This document shows positions 50,844 to 59,587 of a stretch of 64,000 nt of DNA, piece after piece. The notes beneath the pieces are model-generated. The model had not been told where the DNA came from. It made no database searches and was given only the letters and a program-made list of their open reading frames with translations. Within the stretch, counting starts at the first letter, position 1, and each line of letters begins with the position of its first letter. The DNA is from Oceanirhabdus sp. W0125-5 (GTDB lineage: Bacteria > Bacillota > Clostridia > Clostridiales > Clostridiaceae): assembly GCF_027938815.1 (NCBI RefSeq), contig NZ_CP115913.1, positions 124,001 to 188,000 of the forward strand. Reading direction: 5' to 3'. The position numbers and the translations under genes are program-made.

Positions 50844-53800
50844 TTAGCCCATAGAAAATCCCATATCAATTAAGTCATACTTTCCAGGTGATAGAGGTAA
50901 TTTAAGTAAGCTCTCTCCCAAATCATAAATTTCAAATGGCATGGGTCCTATAAAACCTCCTATTGGAGAAGCAACAGCGCTCCGCGTTAATGCATTTGAA
51001 GTGGTTATAGATTTAGTGAAACTTTTTACAGCATAACTCTTATTTATTGAGTGAATATCTTTTGTTATTATTTCTCCTAATCCATAACGTCTACTAACTT
51101 TTGGAGCCTTAGGGCTAGGGCCAGCAATACGAGATGCAATAACACCACTTAATGCACTTTCAGCTACATCTCTCTTAGTAACATTTTCTGCTCCTTTACT
51201 CCAAATAGTTCCTACTATACTTGTTGTGGCACCTAAAATACCTGCGCCTATTCTTGTCGCACCCAAAAATGGCATTAATGCACCAGATACAAATCCAGTG
51301 GCTCCTGATATTAAAACTTCTTTCATACTGAAATTTCCAGTTACTAATCCTTGAGCTGCAGTTATGCCTGCTGAGACAACTGCTCCAATAGCTCCACTAA
51401 TTAACGAAGTAGCTAACCATACTGGAATGTGTCCACTAGGATCATACTTATTAATAGGATTATTATCACAATATATAAACAAATTACCTTCAAACTTAAC
51501 ATCCCCATTAATAAACCTACCCCACTCGGGGTTATAGTACCTGCTTTGAAGATAATACAGCCCAGTCTCGGTATCATACCTATATCCTCTATATCTATAT
51601 GGATTTTTATATCCTACATCAGTTTTATCATTAGTTACATCATTATCATCTTTATCTTTTATACTTATTAACTTACCCCAACTATCATAAGTATATTTTA
51701 CTACTTCAACACCGGTTTCATCAATAAGTCCAATAATATCTCCTTGGGTATTTCTTATATAGAAGTACTCACTATCATTTAGGTTCATACTTACTAATTT
51801 TCCACCTGAAGAATAAGTATAATAAATATTGTCAGTACCATTTGATTCAAATACCACCTTATCTCCTTCAAGAAGATACTTTGTTTTAACACCATCTACG
51901 TCTTTCTCTGTTCTTATACCACTAGAGTTGTATTTAAAGGTAATATTTTTGTTATTCCCACTTATTCCCCCTAGCTGTCTCCCTTTTTGCCATGTATAAG
52001 TGTAGTTATCATAAGTGAGAGGATTTCCTATTGCATCATATGTTATTCCTTTTCCATCAAAGCTGGTTAGTTTATCTTTCCAGTTTAAATCAGTGTACTG
52101 ATAACTATATTCTTTTATTAATGATGGTGGTGTTTCTTCTGTTGTGTACTCATATTCACTTTTACTTAATATATTTCCACCTTTATCATAATTATAAATT
52201 ATTGTTTTATTTAATACTTTGTTATTTTCTCTTACAAGCTCATTTAAATAATTGTAGAAATATTCAATTGTTCTGTTGTTGCTATCTGTTACAGTTTTGA
52301 TATTTCCAAGACTGTCATATGTGTACTGTAATGCAGCACCATTATTTGAAATCTCATTTATTATATTTGTTGTTGAGTTTGTAACTTTGCCACTTTTATA
52401 ACTGTAGGTTACATCATAAATTGATGTTGTTCCTCCATCAGTTGAAATACTTTTCTTTTTTAATCTCTCTAAATCATCACCATAAGTATATGTTATTTTA
52501 TTATCGCCGTAATTCATATCTGTAAGCTTATTATCTTTATCGTATACGTAACTTGTAGTATACATGTTGTTGTTGATTTTCTGAACTATGCTTTCCAGAT
52601 TAGATTCTATGTCATAATTATATACTGTACTATTTCCTTGAGAATCGACAACTTTTCCTAGTCTGTCTGCTAGGTCATAGAGATATCTATAAGTAATACC
52701 ATTCTCATTATCTATATGTCTACCTAGATTACCATTAGCATCATACTCATATTCGTAAGTAGGCTCTGTTTCACCATTAAATTTATCACCTTTTACTCTT
52801 TCTTCATCATCAAATTTATAACTTATAGAGTTTCCATTTCCATATGTTGAACCTGTTAACTTACCATTGTTATCATCATAAGTATGCTGTATTAATGATT
52901 GATTTCCCACTTTTACTTCTGTTACGTTACCAAATGCATCATATGAGAAGTTATAGATTACATCATTATGTTTAATTGATTTAACTCTGTCATCTTCATA
53001 AGTATACTTATTTCCTACATAGTTCTCCTCTAAATAATTTCCTCTTCCATCAGTATTAATTTTAGTAGTATCATTATCACTTAATGCTTCACTTGAATAA
53101 ATTAATTGATCAATATTACCATTTATTGAATAGCTTCCATTAACATAGCTTCCTATTGTAACACCAAGATTGCTAAAATCCTTAAAGTCAGTTGTATTTC
53201 CACTAGTCCCTATTCCATTTAAGAATAAGTCAATGTTTAATTCGCTTCCTTCAAGTTGCCATTTTACTGATAAGGAATACCATTGGTCTGTATTAATAAC
53301 ATCCTCTGTTGTTACAACTGTGTTCCAACTATTATCTGCTCCTCTTACTGCTGCATTAACTTTGTTATCTCCATCAATGTAGACGTTTAACATTTCATTA
53401 TCGCTTCCATTTGAAGATATTAAATATCTTGTTCCTGTACCAGATGTTTTAAGGAACATACTCATTAATCCTGAGTTTTTGTTTAGTGAGAAATCATAAG
53501 TTAATGGATTTCCATCTATTATGTTAAGAACTTCTTTTCCGTTTTCATCTTTTACAAAGGTACTTCCATCAGCTATAGGAACTGTACCCTTACTTCCTGT
53601 TGTGCTCCCTTTAAGTGGAAATACTTCACGTTTATCCTTTGCATCTATTCCATAGTTTTCTACTAAGGTATCTATATCATCATAGATTGATAGTGCTGAA
53701 TTTCCGTCATTATCAATAACAACATCAAGATTATCTCTTTTTTTATTGTATACATAACTCACTGTGTTTCCCGAAGGATCTGTTACTGTTTCAATATAGT

Positions 53801-56800
53801 TTCCATCTGAAGAATATGATGCTTCTGATTCTATAAATAATGATGTTGTTGTTTTGCTAACATTTGTTTTTTTAGGATTTCCATATTGATCATAAGTAAA
53901 TGTAGAAACTACATTCTCAGCTGTTGTTGCAGTCAACACATTATGATTATCGTCATAAGTATATGTGAATTTTCCACCTTTAGGTGTTAGTGTTTTTATT
54001 AATTCATTTTCTGTGTTATATTCAAAGGTTGACTCTGACTTTGCTAAGTCCTCAGTTGAAACAATATTACCTTCGTCATCATAAGAATAACTCTGACCGA
54101 ACACTTCTTTATATAACTGCAGTCCATCAAAGTAAGCTAGATTTTCATTTTCATAGTAAAGAGCAAAATAATAGACACTTTTATATGCACTATCCGCAAT
54201 TGTCATTCCAGATACATATTGCCATTCTGAATAATCTTCATTAAAGCTTTTGAAATCCCACTGGAAAGTACCATCATTACGTTCAATTCCTACACAGAGT
54301 GCAAATCTTCTCTCTACATTTGTATCCTGTGTTAAAAATACGGAATCAGCTTTTCCCCATCCTGATATAACAAAGACGTCACCTGAATCACCTGATACAT
54401 TGACCTTTTGATATAAACCTTTGTGTTTATCTGCTTTACCATCTATTTTCAATACTTTTTTATCAGTTCCTAAAATTGATGGGTAAGTATCATCAGTGAT
54501 TGTTGTTAGAATATCGCTGCTTTCCAAGTATGTATTATTAACCCAATATTCTGGTAATGTTTCCCCATAGGTTAAATTATTATTTTCTAAAAGATTATAT
54601 CTATTTGCTAATGTTCCATCTTCAAGTTGTAATGCATCAAAATAGGCAGTTCCTTGTACTCCGATTATACCGACTCTAGTGTAAACTGTGTTTGAAAAAG
54701 CATCTGACGGAAAGTTAAGAGTTACTTCATACTGTTGCCATATTGTTGTGCCTGATACCTTCTTACTTTCGACTGTTTGCCATGCTCCTGTAGCATCTTG
54801 ATAAGTCAAGAAGATTGCAGCACCCTGTTCAGACGTACCTTCACCTACACCTTCTGTTCTAACATAAGCAGAGAAAGTATATTCTTTACCTTTTTCTAAA
54901 GTTAATCTCTGACTCATATAATGTCTATCATCATCGTTTGTTTTATTAACTTTTAAGGATTGATTACCAATATACTTTATTGTATTATCAAATGATGCAC
55001 TTCCTGAAGAATTACCCCATTTATCTTCTAACCATATATCATTTGTTTCTGCATTATGATTTTTAAGGTGATTCATTATAGGTTTTTGTAATTTAGAAGA
55101 TAATTTAAGTTTATTAGTTTCATTACCTTCTGTTCCATAATCATAGTAAAAAGCATTTCCGTAGTTATCCCTAACACTTTTTGTGTTTCCAAAATCATTA
55201 TATTGATAAATATTTTGTCTTTTATTGTTATCAGTGAAAGCAGTTGTATTATATCCATATTTTAGCTCTAAATAGTTTCCATCAACTACCTGTTCATTAT
55301 CATCTTTTCCGCTTTCACTTATCTTTTTAACTTTATATGGAGCTATGTCATAATATTCATACGTTACCTTATAACCATCAAAGTTTTCTGCACTTATAAG
55401 ATTATTATTGACATCATAAGTATAATTTGACTCTTTACCATCAGGATAAGTAATTTTTGTTAGATTATCTCCTGTATAATAATAAGTTATTTTTCTTCCT
55501 GCTGGGTCTGTTATTTCTGTTACTTTACCATTACTAATTGTAAATTGAACAACCTTCCCAGCTCCATCTGTTGCTGAATAAAGGATTGTTCCGCTGTAGC
55601 TCAATGTAACTTGATTCCCATTTCTATCTACAATTTTATATAGATATCCTGAAGATGTGAACTTAAGCATATTTTCAGATTTATCTTTAATTACATATCT
55701 TTCTAATGTGCTTTGTGAATCTATGGTCATTGAAATATTTAAACCTGATTCATCTATGTACGCATTTTTTGTTTCATTATACTTTAAAAAGTGCCTTGTT
55801 CCATCTTCATCTGTATATTCATAACCAGTATCTAATCCAATAGTCTTGTTTTCCACCCTTTGACTTAAGTTAAGCCTCCACCCATTACCATATCCTATAT
55901 CTATATCCCTATCATTGCTGTTAAAAACATGCCCAATTGATACAGGCATTCTTAATCCACCTGTTGCAACTCCACTATTAGTAAATACTAGGTTTCCATT
56001 ATTGTCATTAACATATCCTGTTCCTGCTCTTCCAATACTCTGAGAGTGATACGTCCAATACCCTTCAATCCCGGAATGATTTACATACTGAATTATAATA
56101 AGTGGTCTCGAATATTCATATATGCCACTTATATCAGAAGAAAAGAACTCTACGTATCCACTGTTTGGTCCTTCATTCTCATTCTGAAGCATAACACCAA
56201 AATTATTTCCAGTTGTATACCACTCTCTAACTAAAGAAGTTACATTCCATGAATAAACATTAGAAGTACTTTGAACTAATTGATAATCTTCAACTTTTAA
56301 AGTACTTAAGTCTGTTCCCCCTGTTATTGGTTGATTATTCCACTTTATAGTTTGAGATTGCCAATCTGTTGGTACTCTGTAGGCATTTACTTGTCGCTCA
56401 GTACTTGTGTTTTGATTCAAGTTTAATCGTAAATCTCCACTAACAATCATATCCCCTGTTTTTATTTCAGTTGGAAGAGTGAACTTTATGTAAGATCTTG
56501 TTCTTCCAGTAACGCTTCCATATCCAGTTTCGAGTAAATGTGCAGTACCATAGTTAGTATCTGGAAGATCTTCCCCAACAAAACTATCATATATCTCAGT
56601 TACATCAGTTGATGTTATTACTGTTGGATCAATTTTTACTGGATAAGCTCTTTCCGCAGCATTAAGCCACTCTTCATCTGGCTTTAGAGTTAATAAATAT
56701 CCACCATTAACTTGTTTTAATGTAACATCAATATCATTGCTAAATGCATTATTAGCATCAAACATATGAGATGCACTCATTCTATAAACTTCTTTAGTGT

Positions 56801-57539
56801 TATCATTAATATCTTTAAATACTATAGTATTATCATTTTTTAAAATAGGCGTTAAGTTTTTAGTATTAAGACTAAACTTGAATACTGGAGCTTCAATTCT
56901 ATTCTTAATTATTAGATTTTCCTTTATATCTTCTGACCTTGTTATGTACTCTAAATCTACATCTGGGTAAATGTTAGCAAATTTTACTGTTGAAGTAACA
57001 TTTGATAAACTTCTCTTATCCTCTGGGGTATCCTTCTCAACCTTTTGTGGTTGGACAGAGTTAATATCTGTGGTTTTATTACCAAACAAGCCCTCTAAAT
57101 TCCCCCATGATACTTCATAATTATCTTTATTTATACGTACTAACTTCTTAGAGTCTGCTTTCTTAGCTATTTTGATTTTTATATCATTGGCCTTATTTTC
57201 TAAGATTGGATTATTCTCTTCATCTGTTCCATCAATAAGTGTATTATCAATATCTTCCCATTTATTGTCTTTCTTATAATGTACTGCGTAAGGATAAATT
57301 GCTGCCTCATAAGTATAATCCTCCCTTAGAAAATACTTAACATTCTTCTCCCGTTTATCTTTTTCCTCTGAAAGTATTTTAACTGGTTTGTATGCTCTTG
57401 ATTTCTTTTCAAGAACTGGTTCTATAGCTCTTACCTTTTTTTTATTAACTTCTTGCGCTAGTACAGCTGTTGGTAGGTTTGTAATAAAAAATGCTATAAG
57501 TACTAGTATAGAAATCAACCGCTTATTTCTTGAGTTCAT
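50844..57539 (-). CDS. Secreted RHS/YD-repeat polymorphic toxin, WapA-like
   Basis: 2231 residues. A signal peptide (about 1-29, ...PTAVLAQE) precedes a pre-domain, then a DNRLRE/CBM96-like domain (about 310-470: IYDSFVGEDLPDTNYGTAHL). YD repeats begin at about 560. A carbohydrate-binding-like module lies at about 850-970 (SLKVNKTNDDDRHYMSQRL), a second at about 1000-1130, and a LamG-like module at about 1400-1500. More YD repeats lead to the RHS core (about 1985-2025, YRYDTETGLYYLQSRYYNPE). A hydrophobic Gly/Ala linker (about 2050-2120) precedes a variable tip of about 110 residues. The size and layout resemble B. subtilis WapA. The tip's activity is unknown. The start has AGGAAA 6 bases upstream. 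Confidence 0.9.
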   Translation of the reverse strand: MNSRNKRLISILVLIAFFITNLPTAVLAQEVNKKKVRAIEPVLEKKSRAYKPVKILSEEKDKREKNVKYFLREDYTYEAAIYPYAVHYKKDNKWEDIDNTLIDGTDEENNPILENKANDIKIKIAKKADSKKLVRINKDNYEVSWGNLEGLFGNKTTDINSVQPQKVEKDTPEDKRSLSNVTSTVKFANIYPDVDLEYITRSEDIKENLIIKNRIEAPVFKFSLNTKNLTPILKNDNTIVFKDINDNTKEVYRMSASHMFDANNAFSNDIDVTLKQVNGGYLLTLKPDEEWLNAAERAYPVKIDPTVITSTDVTEIYDSFVGEDLPDTNYGTAHLLETGYGSVTGRTRSYIKFTLPTEIKTGDMIVSGDLRLNLNQNTSTERQVNAYRVPTDWQSQTIKWNNQPITGGTDLSTLKVEDYQLVQSTSNVYSWNVTSLVREWYTTGNNFGVMLQNENEGPNSGYVEFFSSDISGIYEYSRPLIIIQYVNHSGIEGYWTYHSQSIGRAGTGYVNDNNGNLVFTNSGVATGGLRMPVSIGHVFNSNDRDIDIGYGNGWRLNLSQRVENKTIGLDTGYEYTDEDGTRHFLKYNETKNAYIDESGLNISMTIDSQSTLERYVIKDKSENMLKFTSSGYLYKIVDRNGNQVTLSYSGTILYSATDGAGKVVQFTISNGKVTEITDPAGRKITYYYTGDNLTKITYPDGKESNYTYDVNNNLISAENFDGYKVTYEYYDIAPYKVKKISESGKDDNEQVVDGNYLELKYGYNTTAFTDNNKRQNIYQYNDFGNTKSVRDNYGNAFYYDYGTEGNETNKLKLSSKLQKPIMNHLKNHNAETNDIWLEDKWGNSSGSASFDNTIKYIGNQSLKVNKTNDDDRHYMSQRLTLEKGKEYTFSAYVRTEGVGEGTSEQGAAIFLTYQDATGAWQTVESKKVSGTTIWQQYEVTLNFPSDAFSNTVYTRVGIIGVQGTAYFDALQLEDGTLANRYNLLENNNLTYGETLPEYWVNNTYLESSDILTTITDDTYPSILGTDKKVLKIDGKADKHKGLYQKVNVSGDSGDVFVISGWGKADSVFLTQDTNVERRFALCVGIERNDGTFQWDFKSFNEDYSEWQYVSGMTIADSAYKSVYYFALYYENENLAYFDGLQLYKEVFGQSYSYDDEGNIVSTEDLAKSESTFEYNTENELIKTLTPKGGKFTYTYDDNHNVLTATTAENVVSTFTYDQYGNPKKTNVSKTTTSLFIESEASYSSDGNYIETVTDPSGNTVSYVYNKKRDNLDVVIDNDGNSALSIYDDIDTLVENYGIDAKDKREVFPLKGSTTGSKGTVPIADGSTFVKDENGKEVLNIIDGNPLTYDFSLNKNSGLMSMFLKTSGTGTRYLISSNGSDNEMLNVYIDGDNKVNAAVRGADNSWNTVVTTEDVINTDQWYSLSVKWQLEGSELNIDLFLNGIGTSGNTTDFKDFSNLGVTIGSYVNGSYSINGNIDQLIYSSEALSDNDTTKINTDGRGNYLEENYVGNKYTYEDDRVKSIKHNDVIYNFSYDAFGNVTEVKVGNQSLIQHTYDDNNGKLTGSTYGNGNSISYKFDDEERVKGDKFNGETEPTYEYEYDANGNLGRHIDNENGITYRYLYDLADRLGKVVDSQGNSTVYNYDIESNLESIVQKINNNMYTTSYVYDKDNKLTDMNYGDNKITYTYGDDLERLKKKSISTDGGTTSIYDVTYSYKSGKVTNSTTNIINEISNNGAALQYTYDSLGNIKTVTDSNNRTIEYFYNYLNELVRENNKVLNKTIIYNYDKGGNILSKSEYEYTTEETPPSLIKEYSYQYTDLNWKDKLTSFDGKGITYDAIGNPLTYDNYTYTWQKGRQLGGISGNNKNITFKYNSSGIRTEKDVDGVKTKYLLEGDKVVFESNGTDNIYYTYSSGGKLVSMNLNDSEYFYIRNTQGDIIGLIDETGVEVVKYTYDSWGKLISIKDKDDNDVTNDKTDVGYKNPYRYRGYRYDTETGLYYLQSRYYNPEWGRFINGDVKFEGNLFIYCDNNPINKYDPSGHIPVWLATSLISGAIGAVVSAGITAAQGLVTGNFSMKEVLISGATGFVSGALMPFLGATRIGAGILGATTSIVGTIWSKGAENVTKRDVAESALSGVIASRIAGPSPKAPKVSRRYGLGEIITKDIHSINKSYAVKSFTKSITTSNALTRSAVASPIGGFIGPMPFEIYDLGESLLKLPLSPGKYDLIDMGFSMG

Positions 57540-57888
57540 AGTTAGTTTCCTTTCTCTTTTGATTTTTGAAGCTTTAGAATTCAGTGATTTTACAAGAATA
57601 ATTTACTCAACTAATTTTATTCTTCCACATGAATTTGTTTCTAATATTTTTAGCACTTTTAATTAAATTTATTGACTTTATTTCAATTACTTAATTGTTT
57701 TCAAGTTAGAATATTCGCAATATTCACCCTTAAATATGCCAACAATACTAAATGAATCCATAATTCACTAAGAATTATTCCTAAATCACACGTATCTTAG
57801 GGGAATCCCATAGCCATCAAGAAAGGAAATCTAGGCTGAAAATTTATTAAAAACAAAAAAACCATGTTCAACATGGTTTAATCAAAAT
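57540..57888 (-). other. Long intergenic leader of the RHS gene
   Basis: 349 bases without a gene. Only AT-rich sequence and a more GC-rich block on the minus strand around 57780-57835 (TGATGGCTATGGGATTCCCC) are seen. I recognise no riboswitch or T-box. The terminator of the synthetase gene lies at its right end. Confidence 0.4.
57858..57882 (-). terminator. Terminator after RelA/SpoT-type gene
   Basis: Minus strand AAACCATGTT-ga-ACATGGTTT followed by TTTTGTTTTT, a few bases after the stop. Confidence 0.75.
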
Positions 57889-58701
57889 TTATTCATTAAG
57901 TTTTTCTTTAAGTCTTCTTATCTCTTCATCTTTTTCTTGTATTATTTTTTCATAGCTGCTTTCCATCTCACATAAATTCTTGTTAAGTAAATTTATTAAA
58001 GATGCCATTTCATCTGCACTTCCTGCAATCCTATTAAATAGAAGCAAATTTGAAGCCAATACTTCTGGAATTTCCTTATGAGAATATCTTAATTGATGAT
58101 CTATCTCCCCATATCCTTCCTCAAATATTGTTCTAACTTGAATCTCAGCTATAACCTTCTCATTGGTTGGATAAAACTCTATAAGGTAGTGAACTGATCT
58201 GTACCCTGATGGTCTAGACTTAATCTGTATATCAAGATCTTTAAACCTCTTTGTATCATCACCATCTCTTACATTTGCAGTTATCTCAATAACCTTCCAT
58301 GTATTTAGGATAAACTCATGTATCATTTCCCAATCTTGTTTAAAAATATGTATAGCTCTTATTCCTATTAGGTCATTGATTTCATTTTTATAATTTTCAA
58401 CTGTAAATTGAAAGTCATCTCCATACTTTTCTTTTCTCTCAGGAGTCTTTCTAATAATCTTTTCAATTAACCTTACTGAACTCTTTACTCTAGACTTTAC
58501 ACTATGAATCTTGTTGTGTGTTCTTAAAGTATTTGCTATAAAATCGGCTTGTCTTTCATAGGTCTCTTTATAGATATTGTAATCATTATATATATCATTT
58601 AAAACATCTAAATCAATATTATTATTTATAATCTCTGCTTCTGCATAAGGATATTTTCTTAAAAAGTCTTCTCTTGAAAGTTCTTGCTCCATAGAATCCA
58701 C
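57889..58701 (-). CDS. RelA/SpoT-domain small alarmone synthetase
   Basis: 270 residues with a single synthetase domain (about 50-225) and no hydrolase or regulatory domain. Family motifs are RVKSSVRLIEKII, NDLIGIRAIHIF, KSRPSGYRSVHYLIEF (Tyr-x-Ser-x-His), IAEIQVRTIFEEGYGEIDHQ. A charged coiled coil ends the protein (about 245-270). It would transfer pyrophosphate from ATP to GDP or GTP, making (p)ppGpp. The length is above the 210-residue YjbM/YwaC type because of both end extensions. Divergent from the secreted protein at 58872. Confidence 0.87.
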   Translation of the reverse strand: MDSMEQELSREDFLRKYPYAEAEIINNNIDLDVLNDIYNDYNIYKETYERQADFIANTLRTHNKIHSVKSRVKSSVRLIEKIIRKTPERKEKYGDDFQFTVENYKNEINDLIGIRAIHIFKQDWEMIHEFILNTWKVIEITANVRDGDDTKRFKDLDIQIKSRPSGYRSVHYLIEFYPTNEKVIAEIQVRTIFEEGYGEIDHQLRYSHKEIPEVLASNLLLFNRIAGSADEMASLINLLNKNLCEMESSYEKIIQEKDEEIRRLKEKLNE

Positions 58702-58799
58702 CTACCCATGTGTAATCTTATTCTTTATTATTATATCCTATAATACTGATACATGAAACTTATAAAACATTGTGATTTAATGAAATAGATAAAAAACAT

Positions 58800-58844
58800 A
58801 AAACAAATAATACATATTATGTTATAATATGTATTATTTGTTTT
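58800..58844. promoter_or_regulatory. Palindrome with 20-base perfect arms between divergent genes
   Basis: AAAACAAATAATACATATTA (58800-58819), five-base centre TGTTA, exact complement 58825-58844. TATAAT at 58823-58828 lies in the middle, about 45 bases before the GTG at 58872. It stands upstream of both neighbouring genes, so an operator is more likely than a terminator. Confidence 0.6.
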
Positions 58845-58871
58845 ATTGAATTGATTTAGGAGGTTTAGAGT

Positions 58872-59528
58872 GTGAAAAGAAGATTTTTATGTCTAACACT
58901 AGCAATAATACTTAGTTTGAGTTTTTCATCTATATTACTACATGCTGAAAATACTAAAAGTTTTAAGTATGATGAAAAGAAAATTAAATCTATAAAGTTA
59001 AATAAATCAAGTAGAAATGTTAACTTTAAGGAAATTAAAGTACAAGCTACTTCAAAAGATAAGGAAAATTTAAAATCTGAATCAAAAGAATTTAAAAAAA
59101 CTGAAAAACTTGTACGTAAAGCTAAGAAAAAATATCCTTTATTAAAAGAAAATGAATTAATTGAGGTTAGAATTTATATAGATTTTGATCTATCTGACTT
59201 TGAGTTTCAAAAAATAATCTCTGAAAATTTCGGAACCGAATTTAAGATGAAAAAACATATTAATGGTCAATTTGATTGTGTTGTTAATAAAAAGCAATTA
59301 GCGATGTTAGAATCAATTGATGAAATATTCTTAATTACAACTCCTGATGAGGAATATGAAGTTATTGATACTGTTGAAGTAAATGAAGAAGGTAAAGCAA
59401 CAAATGAATCTTATGATCAATCTGCACTAAATGCAGCAAATGAAACATTAGGAATCACTAAGTCTCTTCAAACTTTTAAATATACTGGTGATTCATGGAT
59501 TCAAACTGGATATATTAATCTAAATTAG
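58872..59528 (+). CDS. Secreted protein of unknown function
   Basis: 218 residues from a GTG at 58872 (AGGAGG 7 bases upstream). A signal peptide (about 1-26, ...SSILLHAE) is followed by a Lys/Ser-rich segment (about 27-90) and a compact alpha/beta region (about 95-160: LIEVRIYIDFDLSDFEFQKI, INGQFDCVVNKKQLAMLESI, IFLITTPDEEYEV). The latter resembles a protease-propeptide/ferredoxin-like fold by pattern only. The C-terminus (SYDQSALNAANETLGIT ... WIQTGYINLN) is polar. I do not recognise the family. The palindrome lies in its promoter region. Confidence 0.65.
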   Translation: MKRRFLCLTLAIILSLSFSSILLHAENTKSFKYDEKKIKSIKLNKSSRNVNFKEIKVQATSKDKENLKSESKEFKKTEKLVRKAKKKYPLLKENELIEVRIYIDFDLSDFEFQKIISENFGTEFKMKKHINGQFDCVVNKKQLAMLESIDEIFLITTPDEEYEVIDTVEVNEEGKATNESYDQSALNAANETLGITKSLQTFKYTGDSWIQTGYINLN

Positions 59529-59532
59529 ATCA

Positions 59533-59565
59533 AAAGACGTGAAAAGTTGCTTTCACGTCTTTCTT
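59533..59565 (+). terminator. Terminator after the secreted protein
   Basis: AAAGACGTGAAA-agttgc-TTTCACGTCTTT then CTTT, four bases after the stop. Confidence 0.8.
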
Positions 59566-59587
59566 TATATATGATTATAAATGAATT

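Noticed and set aside
51429..51671. Plus-strand frames repeated at 49682 and 51429 (80 codons, Ile-rich)
   Set aside because: They are antisense to the duplicated RHS core; their identity only reflects the direct repeat.
57540..57888. A riboswitch in the long RHS leader
   Set aside because: I compared the GC-richer block with c-di-GMP, T-box, SAM and cobalamin patterns by eye and found no conserved core.
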